A DNA stretch of 32,261 nt from DATAGF01 sp963813355 (GCA_963813355.1 CAWEYS010000020.1:1-32261), one strand, 5' to 3'; counted from the stretch's first letter, positions 15,981-23,371 are shown. The notes: a model not told the origin generated them from the sequence alone. Program-made: numbers and translations.

Positions 15981-16466
15981 ATGAGCGAGCTGGTGCTCAG
16001 CGTCTTCGCGGGTGAGGAATCCGCGGCGCGCGTGCTGCGCGACCTGCGTGTGGCGCGCCCGGCCCTCGACGGCCTCGCCTCGGCTGCAACCGTGAGCGTC
16101 GGCGACGCCGGCAGCTACGACGTCGGGACGACCGGCCGCCCGGGCTCGGGGCTGGGGTTCCCGGGCATGTTCTGGGAGGCGCTGTTCGGGCTCGTCTTCC
16201 TCGTGCCCGTTCCGGGCAGCTCCTACGGCCCGGGCGCCGGCGCGCTGTTCGAGACGGTCGTCCAAGTCGGCGTGGACAACCGCTTTCGCGCCCGGGCGCG
16301 CGGGGCACTGGTGCCGGGAACGTCCGGGGTGGCGCTGCTGCTCACGGACGAGGACGCCCAGTCGGTGCTCTCGTTTCTCGAACCGCGCGGGGGAAACGTC
16401 GTGAGCGCGCGGCTCACACCCGCGCAACACGCAGAGCTCGAGCGCGAGCTCGGCGGGCCGCCTTGA
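15981..16466 (+). CDS. DUF1269 family membrane protein
   Basis: This 161-residue protein begins with a ferredoxin-like alpha/beta half (ELVLSVFAGEESAARVLRDLR, ASAATVSVGDAGSYDVGTTGR). A glycine-rich hydrophobic hairpin follows (GLGFPGMFWEALFGLVFLVPVPGSSYG), then SGVALLLTDEDAQSVLSFLEPRGGNVVSARLTPAQHAELER. That order, soluble strand-helix, membrane hairpin, soluble strand-helix, is the DUF1269 pattern. Members are linked with stress response, but no activity is established. The ATG at 15981 directly follows GGGGAG, which is too close to be an ideal ribosome-binding site; a GTG at 15990 is an alternative. It is followed on the same strand by another DUF protein, probably co-transcribed. Confidence 0.7.
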   Translation: MSELVLSVFAGEESAARVLRDLRVARPALDGLASAATVSVGDAGSYDVGTTGRPGSGLGFPGMFWEALFGLVFLVPVPGSSYGPGAGALFETVVQVGVDNRFRARARGALVPGTSGVALLLTDEDAQSVLSFLEPRGGNVVSARLTPAQHAELERELGGPP

Positions 16467-16572
16467 GCCGGCCGAGCCCACCACCGGGGGGCCGAGCGAG
16501 TCGTGCACCGACTGGGCGTCGGCCTGTCGCGCCGGCGTGATCAGCGGATCTGCAAGACAAGAGGAGAAGAGT

Positions 16573-17259
16573 GTGGCCATCGGACCCGTGCAACTGATCG
16601 TGCTGGGCTTCCCGCACCGGGACTTCCACGGCGAGATCGTTTCCCAGCTGGAGCGGCTGCGCGACAGCGACACCGTGCGCGTCATCGGCGCCCTGGCCGT
16701 CCACAGGGACGCCGAGGGTGAGATCGAGGTCCAGCACCTGAGCAACCTGACCGAGGACGAGGCGATCGAGCTGAGCGGCACGGTGGGCGCCCTGATCGAC
16801 CCCGGCGTCGAGAGCGCGGAAGACGCCCAGGCCCGCGCCGAGGCGGGCGCGCAGGGCCGCGACATCTACACGGACGAGGAGGCCTGGGACGTCCTCGACG
16901 ACATCGCCAACGGCTCGTCGGCGGCGCTGCTCGTCATCGAGCACCGCTGGGCCGTGCCGTTGCGCGACGCCATCGCGCGCGCCGGCGGGTTTCGGATCAG
17001 TGACGGCTTCATCAGCCCGCTCGACCTCATCGAGATCGGGCTGGTCTCGCCCGAGGAGGCCGAGGCCCTCTTGGACGCCATCAAGGGCGCGACCGCGCCG
17101 ACCTCCCAGAACCTGAGGCCCGGCGGCGATTTCGGCCGCCAGGCGCCAGGGATGTCCCTGTCGCGCCAAAGCGAGATCGCGTCGGAGGATCGCAGCCACC
17201 GCGGTTCGCCCCCGAGGACTGCCAGCGCAACCTCAGGGAGACGGACAGATGCTCGATGA
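16573..17259 (+). CDS. DUF6325 family protein
   Basis: This 228-residue protein begins VAIGPVQLIVLGFPHRDFHGEIVSQLERL, the signature opening of DUF6325, followed by VRVIGALAVHRDAEGEIEVQHLSNLTEDEA and NGSSAALLVIEHRWAVPLRDAIARAGG, a ferredoxin-like fold resembling DUF1269. The GTG at 16573 is chosen because GAGGAGAAG lies four bases upstream and the family sequence starts there. The last 60 residues after LLDAIKGA are low complexity and unlike the family, so the natural end may be earlier or altered by a sequence error. Its stop overlaps the ATG at 17249. Function unknown; it travels with the DUF1269 gene. Confidence 0.7.
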   Translation: MAIGPVQLIVLGFPHRDFHGEIVSQLERLRDSDTVRVIGALAVHRDAEGEIEVQHLSNLTEDEAIELSGTVGALIDPGVESAEDAQARAEAGAQGRDIYTDEEAWDVLDDIANGSSAALLVIEHRWAVPLRDAIARAGGFRISDGFISPLDLIEIGLVSPEEAEALLDAIKGATAPTSQNLRPGGDFGRQAPGMSLSRQSEIASEDRSHRGSPPRTASATSGRRTDAR

Positions 17260-17548
17260 CTCGCCGGGCCTCGGCAGCATGGAAGCCACCGACCACCCTC
17301 GTGCTGGTACCAGCTGGGACGACTTCTGCAGCGCGCGCGCTCGCTTCCTGGCACGCCTGGCCGAGCTGAGCGAGATCAGCCGCCTCGAGCGGGCCTGGGC
17401 GCTGCAGGCGCACACTCGATCGCAGTCGGGCGAATCGCGGCCCTACGTGGCGCTGACGTCGGAACCAGCCATCAGCCGAGCGCCTATCTGTGACGGGAGT
17501 GACGGGACTCGAACCCGCGGCCTCCGGATTGACAGTCCGGTGCTCTAA
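17249..17548 (+). CDS. Small hypothetical protein running into the tRNA-Asp locus
   Basis: An ATG at 17249 overlaps the DUF6325 stop codon. The first 65 residues look plausible, with an amphipathic helix (WDDFCSARARFLARLAELSEISRLERAWALQ) and strong GC at third codon positions. The last 17 residues are the reverse complement of tRNA-Asp and cannot be a natural C-terminus, so the true end was probably lost or shifted. No family is recognised. Confidence 0.35.
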   Translation: MLDDSPGLGSMEATDHPRAGTSWDDFCSARARFLARLAELSEISRLERAWALQAHTRSQSGESRPYVALTSEPAISRAPICDGSDGTRTRGLRIDSPVL

Positions 17549-17568
17549 CCAATCTGAGCTACACCCCC
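17494..17568 (-). tRNA. tRNA-Asp (anticodon GUC)
   Basis: The minus strand folds as a tRNA. Acceptor GGGGGTG pairs with CACTCCC (one G-U pair) and the discriminator base is G, as expected for Asp. The D arm is AGCTCAGATTGGTTAGAGC, the anticodon loop CTGTCAA gives GUC, and the T arm has GGTTCGAGTCC. CCA is not encoded. Its 3' 32 bases are duplicated at 13216-13247. It lies 20 bases downstream of tRNA-Val, so the two are likely co-transcribed. Confidence 0.95.
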
Positions 17569-17588
17569 ACGGCGCCGGCGGCGGGAGG

Positions 17589-17660
17589 TGGGCGGTGACG
17601 GGATCGAACCGCCGGCCACCTGCGTGTAAGGCAGGCGCTCTACCGCTGAGCTAACCGCCC
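17589..17660 (-). tRNA. tRNA-Val (anticodon UAC)
   Basis: The minus strand shows acceptor GGGCGGT pairing perfectly with ACCGCCC, discriminator A, D arm AGCTCAGCGGTAGAGC, anticodon loop CTTACAC giving UAC (Val), and T arm GGTTCGATCC. CCA is not encoded. It is the first gene of a Val-Asp tandem. Confidence 0.95.
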
Positions 17661-17704
17661 GGACCGCATCGGCCGGATCACGATACCAGCCCCGGGTGGG
17701 CCGC

Positions 17705-17710
17705 TAGCCT
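17705..17710 (+). promoter_or_regulatory. -10 box TAGCCT of a leaderless gene
   Basis: TAGCCT ends eight bases before the GTG of the NTF2-like gene at 17719, consistent with a leaderless transcript. No ribosome-binding site is seen. Confidence 0.5.
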
Positions 17711-17718
17711 GGGCGGCG

Positions 17719-18114
17719 GTGGACCGCGACGCCCTCACCCGGTGGGTCGACGCCTACGAGCGCGCGTGGCGGGCGCCGGGGGTGGAGGCGCTCGACGCCC
17801 TCTTCACCGAGGACGCCACCTACTCGACGGCGCCGTTCCAGAACCCGTTCGCCGGGCTGCCGGCCATCCGCGAGATGTGGGAGGCCGGGCGCGAGCCCGG
17901 CGAGGAGTTCGTCATGTCGAGCGAGGTCGTCGCCGTCGAGGGCGACGTCGGCGTCGTCCGGCTGCGGGTGCACTACACGGCGCCCGAGGACCAGGTCTTC
18001 TGGGACCTCTGGATCGTGCGGCTCGCCGCCGACGGCCGGTGCGCGGCCTTCGAGGAGTGGCCCTTCTGGCCGCCGGGGACGCGCGGCGGCTACGACCCGG
18101 GGCCCGCCTCGTAG
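17719..18114 (+). CDS. NTF2-like / SnoaL-type protein
   Basis: This 131-residue protein carries the NTF2-like fold: an opening helix pair (LTRWVDAYERAWRAPGVEALDALFTEDATYSTAPFQNPFAGLPAIREMWEAGR), then antiparallel strands ending WDLWIVRLAADGRCAAFEEWPFWP. The FTEDATY and GLPAIREMW blocks are the usual SnoaL family marks. GTG start with an adjacent -10 box. Its last 25 bases overlap the convergent aldose 1-epimerase gene. Activity unknown. Confidence 0.82.
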   Translation: MDRDALTRWVDAYERAWRAPGVEALDALFTEDATYSTAPFQNPFAGLPAIREMWEAGREPGEEFVMSSEVVAVEGDVGVVRLRVHYTAPEDQVFWDLWIVRLAADGRCAAFEEWPFWPPGTRGGYDPGPAS

Positions 18115-19016
18115 GCGATCCCCCAGCGCCCCGCGAAGGACTCGCCGGGGCGCAGAACCACCAGGCCGTCGCCCGAGTTGAAGGCGTCGGGCGCGCAGGT
18201 CATGGGCTCGACGGCCAGGCCGCGCCGGCGCCGGTCGGGGGGCAGGGTGTCGCCCGTGAAGACCATGACGTAGGGGAAGGCCTCGTCCATCCAGAGCGTC
18301 GCCGCGCGGCCGTCCCCCGCCGCGAGGCGGACCCGGGCGAGGCCGTCGGGCTCGCGCGCGAGGTCGGTGAGGCAGTGGTCGAGGACCCGGCCGCCGAGGA
18401 CCGGGCCCTCGCGCAGGTCGAGGTCGCCCGCCACCGGGCGGCGCTCGCCCGTGGGGATGCCGCGCGCGTCGGCCGGCAGCCAGCTCGCGGCGGGCACGCG
18501 GGCGCTCAGCTCGTCGATCGTCGCCGTCGCGAGCGTGAGGTACGGGTGGAACCCGGCGCCGAACGGCAGCTCCGCGTCGCCGGGGTTGGACGCGCGCAGC
18601 GTCACCTCGAGGCCGCCGTCGCCGAGGGCGTACTCCAGCCGCAGGTCGAGGGGGAACGGGTAGGCCGGCTGCGGACGCAGGCTCAGCTCCATGGCGCAGC
18701 GCGACGGCCCGCGCTCGGCGACGCGCCAGGACGTCCACCGGGTGAGGCCGTGGATCGCCGACCCCGTGGAGCGCTCGTTCACCGGCGCCTCGATCGCCCG
18801 GCCCCCGAACCGGTAGCGCCCCTCGGCGAGCCGGTTGGGCCAGGGCAGCAGGGGCTGGCCCCGCCCCCCGCTCGCCATCTCGCCGGCCGGGTAGCCGTCG
18901 AGCAGCGGCGCCCCGTCGTGCTCCAGCGCCCGCAGCGCGCCGCCGACCTCCACGGCGACGGCCGACCACGGCCCGTGGCGCAGCTCGACCTGCTCCCCGG
19001 AGGGCGGGCCGCTCAC
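18090..19016 (-). CDS. Aldose 1-epimerase (mutarotase) family protein
   Basis: This 308-residue protein has the galactose mutarotase-like beta-sandwich, interconverting alpha and beta anomers of sugars. The catalytic histidines appear in GSAIHGLTRW and GAGFHPYL, and the catalytic glutamate in AVEPMTCAPDAFNSGDGLVVLRPGES. LLPWPNRLAEGRYRFGG supplies the conserved substrate-binding Asn-Arg. Length and motif order are normal. The GTG at 19016 is the best start, because the nearby ATG upstream is out of frame. Its substrate may be any aldose. It is not adjacent to the GH65 genes, though a beta-glucose phosphorolysis route could use an epimerase. Confidence 0.9.
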   Translation of the reverse strand: MSGPPSGEQVELRHGPWSAVAVEVGGALRALEHDGAPLLDGYPAGEMASGGRGQPLLPWPNRLAEGRYRFGGRAIEAPVNERSTGSAIHGLTRWTSWRVAERGPSRCAMELSLRPQPAYPFPLDLRLEYALGDGGLEVTLRASNPGDAELPFGAGFHPYLTLATATIDELSARVPAASWLPADARGIPTGERRPVAGDLDLREGPVLGGRVLDHCLTDLAREPDGLARVRLAAGDGRAATLWMDEAFPYVMVFTGDTLPPDRRRRGLAVEPMTCAPDAFNSGDGLVVLRPGESFAGRWGIAYEAGPGS

Positions 19017-19073
19017 CCGCCCCGCCCCATGATGCCTCGGCTCGTCATCCTGGGGGGATCATCTCGCGTCGCG

Positions 19074-19901
19074 TCAGGTGAGGTGGTCGTGGTCGCCGCG
19101 GACCCAGGCGACGTGCCGGGCCGCCGAGCGGCGGACCACCGCCCGGGCGTCGGAGTCGATCACGTTGGTGAAGTTGCCGTAGAGGCGGTCGAACGCGAGC
19201 CGCTCGATGTGGCCGGCCACCCGCTCGGTCACGGCGGCCGACAGCGGCAGGTGGTTCGGGTAGCTGCGCATGAACGCGACCGACGCGCGGTCCGGGTTGG
19301 CGAACACGGTGTCACCGCTGAGCAGCGCGCCCCGGCCCTCGGCGCCGGCGGCCCAGTGCACGATCGCGCTGCCGGGGAAGTGCCCGCCCGGCTGGCTCAG
19401 CGTGACCCCCGGCAGCACCTCCACCGTTCCGGACCACGCCCGGACCACCGGGTCGGGCCGCGCGACCCAGCCGAGGTCCGCCTCCGCCACGAGCACCGGC
19501 GGGCCGCCCAGCGCCCGGCTCCACTCGACCTGCACGCCGAACATGTGGGGGTGGCTCGCCGCGATCGCGACCACCTCCCCCAGCGCGCGGATCCGGCGGA
19601 CGGCCTCGTCGTCGACGAACCCGATCGGGTCCCACAGCAGGACCCCCTCGGGCGTGCCGACCGCCTTGGCCTGCTGGCCGATGCCGACCGCCGGGCTCGC
19701 CTCGATGCCGAGGAGGCCCGGCTCGAGCTCGGTGACGACGGTCCGGTGCCCGGCGGCCGCCAGCTCGCCGAGGGTGGTCCACCGCTGCCCGCCCGCCGGC
19801 ACCCACTGCCGCTCGTCGGCGCAGATCGCGCAGACCTCCGGGCGCCCGGCGTGCTCGACCGCGCAGGTCGCGCAGATCGAGAAGGCCGCGTCGGCCGTCA
19901 T
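19074..19901 (-). CDS. Metallo-beta-lactamase-fold protein with N-terminal zinc ribbon
   Basis: This 275-residue protein starts at the ATG at 19901, which overlaps the stop of the upstream reductase (ATGA). Residues 10-33 form a CxxC...CxxC zinc ribbon (CATCAVEHAGRPEVCAIC). The rest follows the metallo-beta-lactamase fold: LLWDPIGFVDDEAVRRI, then VVAIAASHPHMFGVQVEW where HxHxDH would be, GGHFPGSAIVHW, and LLSGDTVFANPD. The first motif keeps HPH but lacks the following Asp-His, so the two-metal site is incomplete. A family variant with altered metal binding is more likely than decay, because the frame is clean. The substrate is unknown. Confidence 0.78.
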   Translation of the reverse strand: MTADAAFSICATCAVEHAGRPEVCAICADERQWVPAGGQRWTTLGELAAAGHRTVVTELEPGLLGIEASPAVGIGQQAKAVGTPEGVLLWDPIGFVDDEAVRRIRALGEVVAIAASHPHMFGVQVEWSRALGGPPVLVAEADLGWVARPDPVVRAWSGTVEVLPGVTLSQPGGHFPGSAIVHWAAGAEGRGALLSGDTVFANPDRASVAFMRSYPNHLPLSAAVTERVAGHIERLAFDRLYGNFTNVIDSDARAVVRRSAARHVAWVRGDHDHLT

Positions 19902-20428
19902 GCGCGGAAGGCCAGGAAGAGCGTGCCGTTCGGCGAGGAGGTGACGTCGATCAGCTCGAGCCGCTGGAGCTCGTCGTCGCCGTCGAACAGCCGCCGGCCC
20001 CGGCCGGCGACCACCGGCGCGACCACGAGCCGCAGCTCGTCGACCAGGCGGGCGCGCAGCAGCGACTGGGCCAGCGCGATGCTCCCGTGGATCCCGATGT
20101 CGCCTCCCGGCCCCGCCTTCAGGTCCGCCACGTAGCCGGCGGGCGGGGTCGTGACCAGCGTCGAGTTCGCCCACTCACGGGCGGGCGCGCTGGAGGTGAC
20201 GACGTGCTTCGGGGTCGTGTTGATGAAGCTGGCGAAGGGCTCCATGTCGGACGTGGGCCAGTGCCCCGCCCAGTAGTCGTAGGTCCGGCGGCCGAGGAGG
20301 ACGTCGTCCTGCGAGCCGATGACGCGCCCGAGATTCTCGATGACCTCCGGGCCGCCGTCCATGAACCAGCTCGGCTCCTCGGCCACCCCGTCCAGCGAGA
20401 GCAGCTCGTAGAGGACGACCTTCCTCAT
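19898..20428 (-). CDS. Dihydrofolate-reductase-like (RibD C-terminal) protein, copy 2
   Basis: This 176-residue protein of the RibD_C/dihydrofolate reductase superfamily has MRKVVLYELLSLDGVAEEPSWF at its start, DVLLGRRTYDYWAGHWP in the middle and GGDIGIHGSIALAQSLLRARLVDELRLVVAPVVAGRGRRLF at the nucleotide-binding end. Such stand-alone proteins are NADPH-dependent reductases of mostly unknown substrate, distinct from FolA. The ATG overlaps the previous stop (ATGA), and its own stop overlaps the next start, so three genes are translationally coupled. It is a diverged tandem paralogue of the preceding gene. Confidence 0.87.
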   Translation of the reverse strand: MRKVVLYELLSLDGVAEEPSWFMDGGPEVIENLGRVIGSQDDVLLGRRTYDYWAGHWPTSDMEPFASFINTTPKHVVTSSAPAREWANSTLVTTPPAGYVADLKAGPGGDIGIHGSIALAQSLLRARLVDELRLVVAPVVAGRGRRLFDGDDELQRLELIDVTSSPNGTLFLAFRA

Positions 20429-20958
20429 TTCGGCCCCATGACGTGGACGACGATTCCGGAGGAGAAGACGGACGTGTCCAGCAGCTCCAGGTGGGTCGTG
20501 TCGATCCCCTCGATGAGGCGCTGGCCGCCCCCGGCGAGGATCGGGAAGACCCAGAAGTGGAACTCGTCCACCAGGCCGTGCTCGATGAGCGCCCGGTCGA
20601 GCTCGCCGGTGCCGAACTTCAGCAGGTCGCCGCCGGGCTGGTCCTTGAGCGCCGCGACGCCCTCGGCGGCGTCGCCCTCGATGATCGAGGCGTTCCAGGT
20701 CGCGTCGGTCAGGGTGCGGGAGGCGACGTGCTTGGGCATGGCGTTCAACTTGTCCGCGTAGGCGTCGCCCGACCGCTGGGGCCAGGCCTCGGCGAAGCCC
20801 TCGTAGGTCACGCGCCCCAGCAGCAGCGCGTCGGCCGCCGCGATGAGCTTGGACGCATACGCGAAGTGCTCGTCGTCCCAGTAGGACGGACCCCACACCT
20901 GCGGCTCGCCGATGCTGCCGTCGAGCGTCACGAACGTGGATTCCACGAGCTTCCTCAT
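20425..20958 (-). CDS. Dihydrofolate-reductase-like (RibD C-terminal) protein, copy 1
   Basis: This 177-residue paralogue begins MRKLVESTFVTLDGSIGEPQVWG, then ALLLGRVTYEGFAEAWPQR and GGDLLKFGTGELDRALIEHGLVDEFHFWVFPILAGGGQRL. The order of strands and the GR-TYE and GG-L-K-G motifs match the RibD_C superfamily. It is probably an NADPH-dependent reductase. A short reading frame of 35 codons (20955-21061) starts with the same ATGAGGAAG and overlaps this start codon. The substrate is unknown. Confidence 0.87.
   Translation of the reverse strand: MRKLVESTFVTLDGSIGEPQVWGPSYWDDEHFAYASKLIAAADALLLGRVTYEGFAEAWPQRSGDAYADKLNAMPKHVASRTLTDATWNASIIEGDAAEGVAALKDQPGGDLLKFGTGELDRALIEHGLVDEFHFWVFPILAGGGQRLIEGIDTTHLELLDTSVFSSGIVVHVMGPK
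20479..20506 (-). repeat. Inverted repeat arm within reductase copy 1
   Basis: This coding segment (IDTTHLELL) is matched in inverted orientation at 21018-21045, with about 26 of 28 positions aligned allowing one gap on each side. The other arm lies just upstream of the gene. Confidence 0.5.
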
Positions 20959-21061
20959 CGGTCACTCCCCTCCTCGTCGGGTTGGATGTCGACCCCGCGA
21001 CGAACGACGGGCACCGAGATCGACACCACCCACCTGAGACTGCTGCTCACAGCCTTCCTCA
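20955..21061 (-). CDS. 35-codon leader reading frame, possible reductase remnant
   Basis: This short frame starts ATGAGGAAG, as both reductase genes do, and ends with a TGA overlapping the next ATG. It encodes MRKAVSSSLRWVVSISVPVV followed by a charged tail. The middle (21018-21045) is an inverted copy of the IDTTHLELL coding segment. It may be the scar of a third reductase copy lost by rearrangement, or a leader peptide coupled to the downstream genes. No family is recognised. Confidence 0.35.
21018..21045 (+). repeat. Inverted repeat arm upstream of the reductase genes
   Basis: Read on the plus strand this encodes IDTTHLRLL, nearly the IDTTHLELL of reductase copy 1, which lies on the minus strand at 20479-20506. 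It therefore duplicates that segment in reverse orientation about 510 bp away. Confidence 0.5.
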
Positions 21062-21064
21062 TCT

Positions 21065-21841
21065 CTAGACCGACCGCTGGTAGGCGCGCAGGGCCCGCAC
21101 CGCGGCCCAGCCGCAGACCAGCGCCGTGCCGACGAGCAGCCCGGCCCAGCCGGCGACGTCGCCCCAGCTCGGGTCGGCGGCGAGCGCCTCGCGCCCGGCC
21201 TCGATCGCCCAGTTGACGGGGTTGTACCCCGCCACGTCCGCAAGCCACCCCGGCGCGAGCGAGCTCGGCATGAAGGCGGTCGAGAGGAACGTCAGCGGGA
21301 GCACCAGGAAGTTGACGGCGCCGATGAGCGTCTCCTCCTTCCGGGCGAGCAGCGCGATGGCCATCGACAGGCCGCCGATCGCCCAGGCGAGCAGGATCGC
21401 GCACCCGATCAGCACGGCGACCCCCGCCACCCCGCCCGCCAGGTCGGCCCCGCGGGCCAGCCCCAGGGCGACGATGATCAGCGACTGGATCATCACGATG
21501 GCCGCGAGCTGCCCCATGGGCCCGGCGACCAGCGAGGCCCGCCGCGCCGGCGAGACCAGGAAGCGGTCCATCACCCCACGGTCGAGGTCGTTGATGATGC
21601 CCATCCCGCTCCAGCCGGCCGAGAAGAGGGCGGTCATCACGACGATGCCCGGCACCAGGAAGTCGACGTAGTCGTCGCCCGCGAAGCCCGGGATGTCGAC
21701 GACCCGCTCGAAGAGGGCGCCGAAGAGCAGCAGCCAGATGACCGGCTGCACGAGCGTGATGGCGACGAACCAGGGCTGGCGCCACAGGATGCGCAGCCAG
21801 CGGCCGGCCATCAGGCCCGAGTGGGTGAGTGCGGTGGTCAC
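21065..21841 (-). CDS. ABC-2 type transporter permease (DrrB-like)
   Basis: This 258-residue integral membrane protein has six hydrophobic helices, including WFVAITLVQPVIWLLLFGALF, YVDFLVPGIVVMTALFSAGWSG, VMIQSLIIVALGLA and ILLAWAIGGLSMAIALLA. The motif RGVMDRFLVSPARRASLVAGPM between helices 2 and 3 and FLVLPLTFLSTAFMPSSLAPGWLADVAGYNPVNWAIEAGR near the end are typical of the DrrB/ABC-2 group. It would form a dimeric export channel powered by the adjacent ATPase. The GTG at 21841 overlaps the ATPase stop (GTGA). Confidence 0.92.
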   Translation of the reverse strand: MTTALTHSGLMAGRWLRILWRQPWFVAITLVQPVIWLLLFGALFERVVDIPGFAGDDYVDFLVPGIVVMTALFSAGWSGMGIINDLDRGVMDRFLVSPARRASLVAGPMGQLAAIVMIQSLIIVALGLARGADLAGGVAGVAVLIGCAILLAWAIGGLSMAIALLARKEETLIGAVNFLVLPLTFLSTAFMPSSLAPGWLADVAGYNPVNWAIEAGREALAADPSWGDVAGWAGLLVGTALVCGWAAVRALRAYQRSV

Positions 21842-22812
21842 GGGGTCTCCTCCTCCCGGTCGTCGCCGGCCGCGAAGGCGCGGCCGACGCGCTGCAGGTA
21901 GACGTCGTCGAGCGAGGGGCGCGAGACGGTCACCGAGGCCACCGCCACGCCGGCCGACTCCAGGGCCGACAGGACGGCGGGGACGGCCGTGGCGCCCTCG
22001 TCGACGCGGGCGCGCAGGGCGAGCCCGTCGAGGGTCACCTCGCGCACGCCCGCCACCCGCTCGAGGGCCAGGGTCGCCCGGCCGTTCGCCTCGGGGCGGC
22101 TCAGGTCGACCGTCACCGCGTCGCCGTGGAGCCCGGCCTTCAGCTCCTGCGGCCGGCCCTCCGCCACGATGCGCCCGCGCTCGACGATCGCCAGCCGCGA
22201 GGCGATCTGGTCGGCCTCCTCGAGGTAGTGGGTCGTCAGCAGGATCGTGAGCCCCTCCTCGCGCGCGAGCCGGGTGATCTCGGCCCACATCGCCGCGCGG
22301 ATCTCCGGGTCGAGGCCGGTGGTCGGCTCGTCGAGGAAGAGCACGCTGGGGCGGTGGATGAGGCCCATCGCGATGTCGAGGCGGCGCTGCATGCCGCCCG
22401 AGAAGGTCCCCGCCCGGCGGTCGGCGGCCTCCGTCAGGCCCAGGCGGTCGAGCAGCTCGGCCGCGCGGGCCCGCACCTCGGTCCGCCGAAGGCCGTGGAT
22501 GCGGCCCTGGAGGGCCAGGTTCTCGCGGGCGGTCGCCTCCGGGTCCAGCCCGGACCGCTGGGCGATCACGCCGATCGCCGCCCGGACCCGGTCCGGCTCG
22601 CGCAGGACGTCGAGCCCCGCGACGCGCGCCTCGCCGGCGTCGGGCCGGGAGAGGGTCGTCAGCACCTTCACGGTCGTCGACTTGCCCGCGCCGTTGGGCC
22701 CGAGGAGACCGAAGATCGTGCCGGCCTCCACCTCCAGGCCGAGCCCCTCGAGCGCGCGCACGCCGCCGGGGTAGGTCTTGACCAACCCGGCGGCGAAGAT
22801 CGCGGTCGTCAT
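21838..22812 (-). CDS. ABC transporter ATP-binding protein (DrrA-like)
   Basis: This 324-residue ATPase has Walker A GPNGAGKST, a Q-loop (VIAQRSGLDP), the signature FSGGMQRRLDIAMGL, Walker B VLFLDEPTTGLDP and the switch histidine in TTHYLEEAD. The C-terminal 90 residues form the DrrA-type regulatory domain ending PSLDDVYLQRVGRAF. It drives export of hydrophobic drugs or antibiotics through the coupled permease. The ATG at 22812 follows GGGAGG by five bases. It is divergent from a MarR-family gene, with inverted repeats between, so drug-responsive repression is likely. Confidence 0.95.
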   Translation of the reverse strand: MTTAIFAAGLVKTYPGGVRALEGLGLEVEAGTIFGLLGPNGAGKSTTVKVLTTLSRPDAGEARVAGLDVLREPDRVRAAIGVIAQRSGLDPEATARENLALQGRIHGLRRTEVRARAAELLDRLGLTEAADRRAGTFSGGMQRRLDIAMGLIHRPSVLFLDEPTTGLDPEIRAAMWAEITRLAREEGLTILLTTHYLEEADQIASRLAIVERGRIVAEGRPQELKAGLHGDAVTVDLSRPEANGRATLALERVAGVREVTLDGLALRARVDEGATAVPAVLSALESAGVAVASVTVSRPSLDDVYLQRVGRAFAAGDDREEETP

Positions 22813-22827
22813 ATTGCCTCCCTTCTC

Positions 22828-22916
22828 TTCGATCATCGAATCTCTCGATGTGTAAGATGATCGTGCGAGCGGGTACCTTAATCCTCAAGAGATTCGAATG
22901 TCAAGAGACTCGAAGG
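22828..22916. promoter_or_regulatory. Candidate MarR operators between divergent genes
   Basis: TTCGATCATCGAA (22828-22840) is a perfect 6-1-6 palindrome. TCGAATCTCT (22836-22845) and AGAGATTCGA (22888-22897) are perfect 10-bp inverted repeats flanking the promoter region. A 16-bp unit starting TCAAGAGA is repeated in tandem at 22885-22900 and 22901-22916, across the MarR start codon. The layout suits cooperative MarR binding that represses both genes. Confidence 0.5.
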
Positions 22917-23371
22917 ACAAATTGATCGCCGAGGTGGCCGACGAGGTGCGGCGCCACCAGACCGCCCAGGACGCATTCGACGACGTGGCGGCCGCCTTCA
23001 TGGGCATCAACCGGACCGACCTCCGGTGCATGGACATCGTTGACCGGGCGGGCCAGGTCACCGCCGGGGCGCTCGCCCGCGAGAGCGGGCTCTCGAGCGG
23101 GGCGGTGACGACGGTGATCGACCGCCTGGAGGCGGCCGGATACGTCCGGCGGGTCCGCGACGAGACCGACCGCCGGCGGGTGCTCGTGGAGCTGACCGAC
23201 GATGCGCGCCGGCGCGCGTGGGAGGTGTGGGGCCCGATCGCCGAGGAGGCCGGCCGGATGTTCGCCGCCTACGACGAGGAGCAGCTCCGCTTCATCCTCG
23301 ACTTCATGGGAGGAGCGGTCGAGTTCCTCGAGCGCCACCGCGCGCGCGTGCGGGAGCTGGGAGCCGCCTAA
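22898..23371 (+). CDS. MarR-family transcriptional regulator
   Basis: This 157-residue regulator has the MarR winged helix: residues about 42-115 contain RTDLRCMDIVDRAGQVTAGALARESGLSSGAVTTVIDRLEAAGYVRRVRDETDRRRVLVELTD, with the recognition helix SGAVTTVIDRLEAAGYV and the wing DETDRRRVLV. Helices at both ends form the dimer interface and ligand pocket. Such proteins usually repress efflux genes until a phenolic or drug ligand binds. It is divergent from the DrrA-like pair. The start codon lies within a tandem repeat that may be its own operator. Confidence 0.92.
   Translation: MSRDSKDKLIAEVADEVRRHQTAQDAFDDVAAAFMGINRTDLRCMDIVDRAGQVTAGALARESGLSSGAVTTVIDRLEAAGYVRRVRDETDRRRVLVELTDDARRRAWEVWGPIAEEAGRMFAAYDEEQLRFILDFMGGAVEFLERHRARVRELGAA

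Noticed and set aside
17742..20135. A plus-strand reading frame of 797 codons
   Set aside because: It shadows the NTF2-like, epimerase, lactamase-fold and reductase genes, and is Arg/Ala/Gly-rich without motifs.
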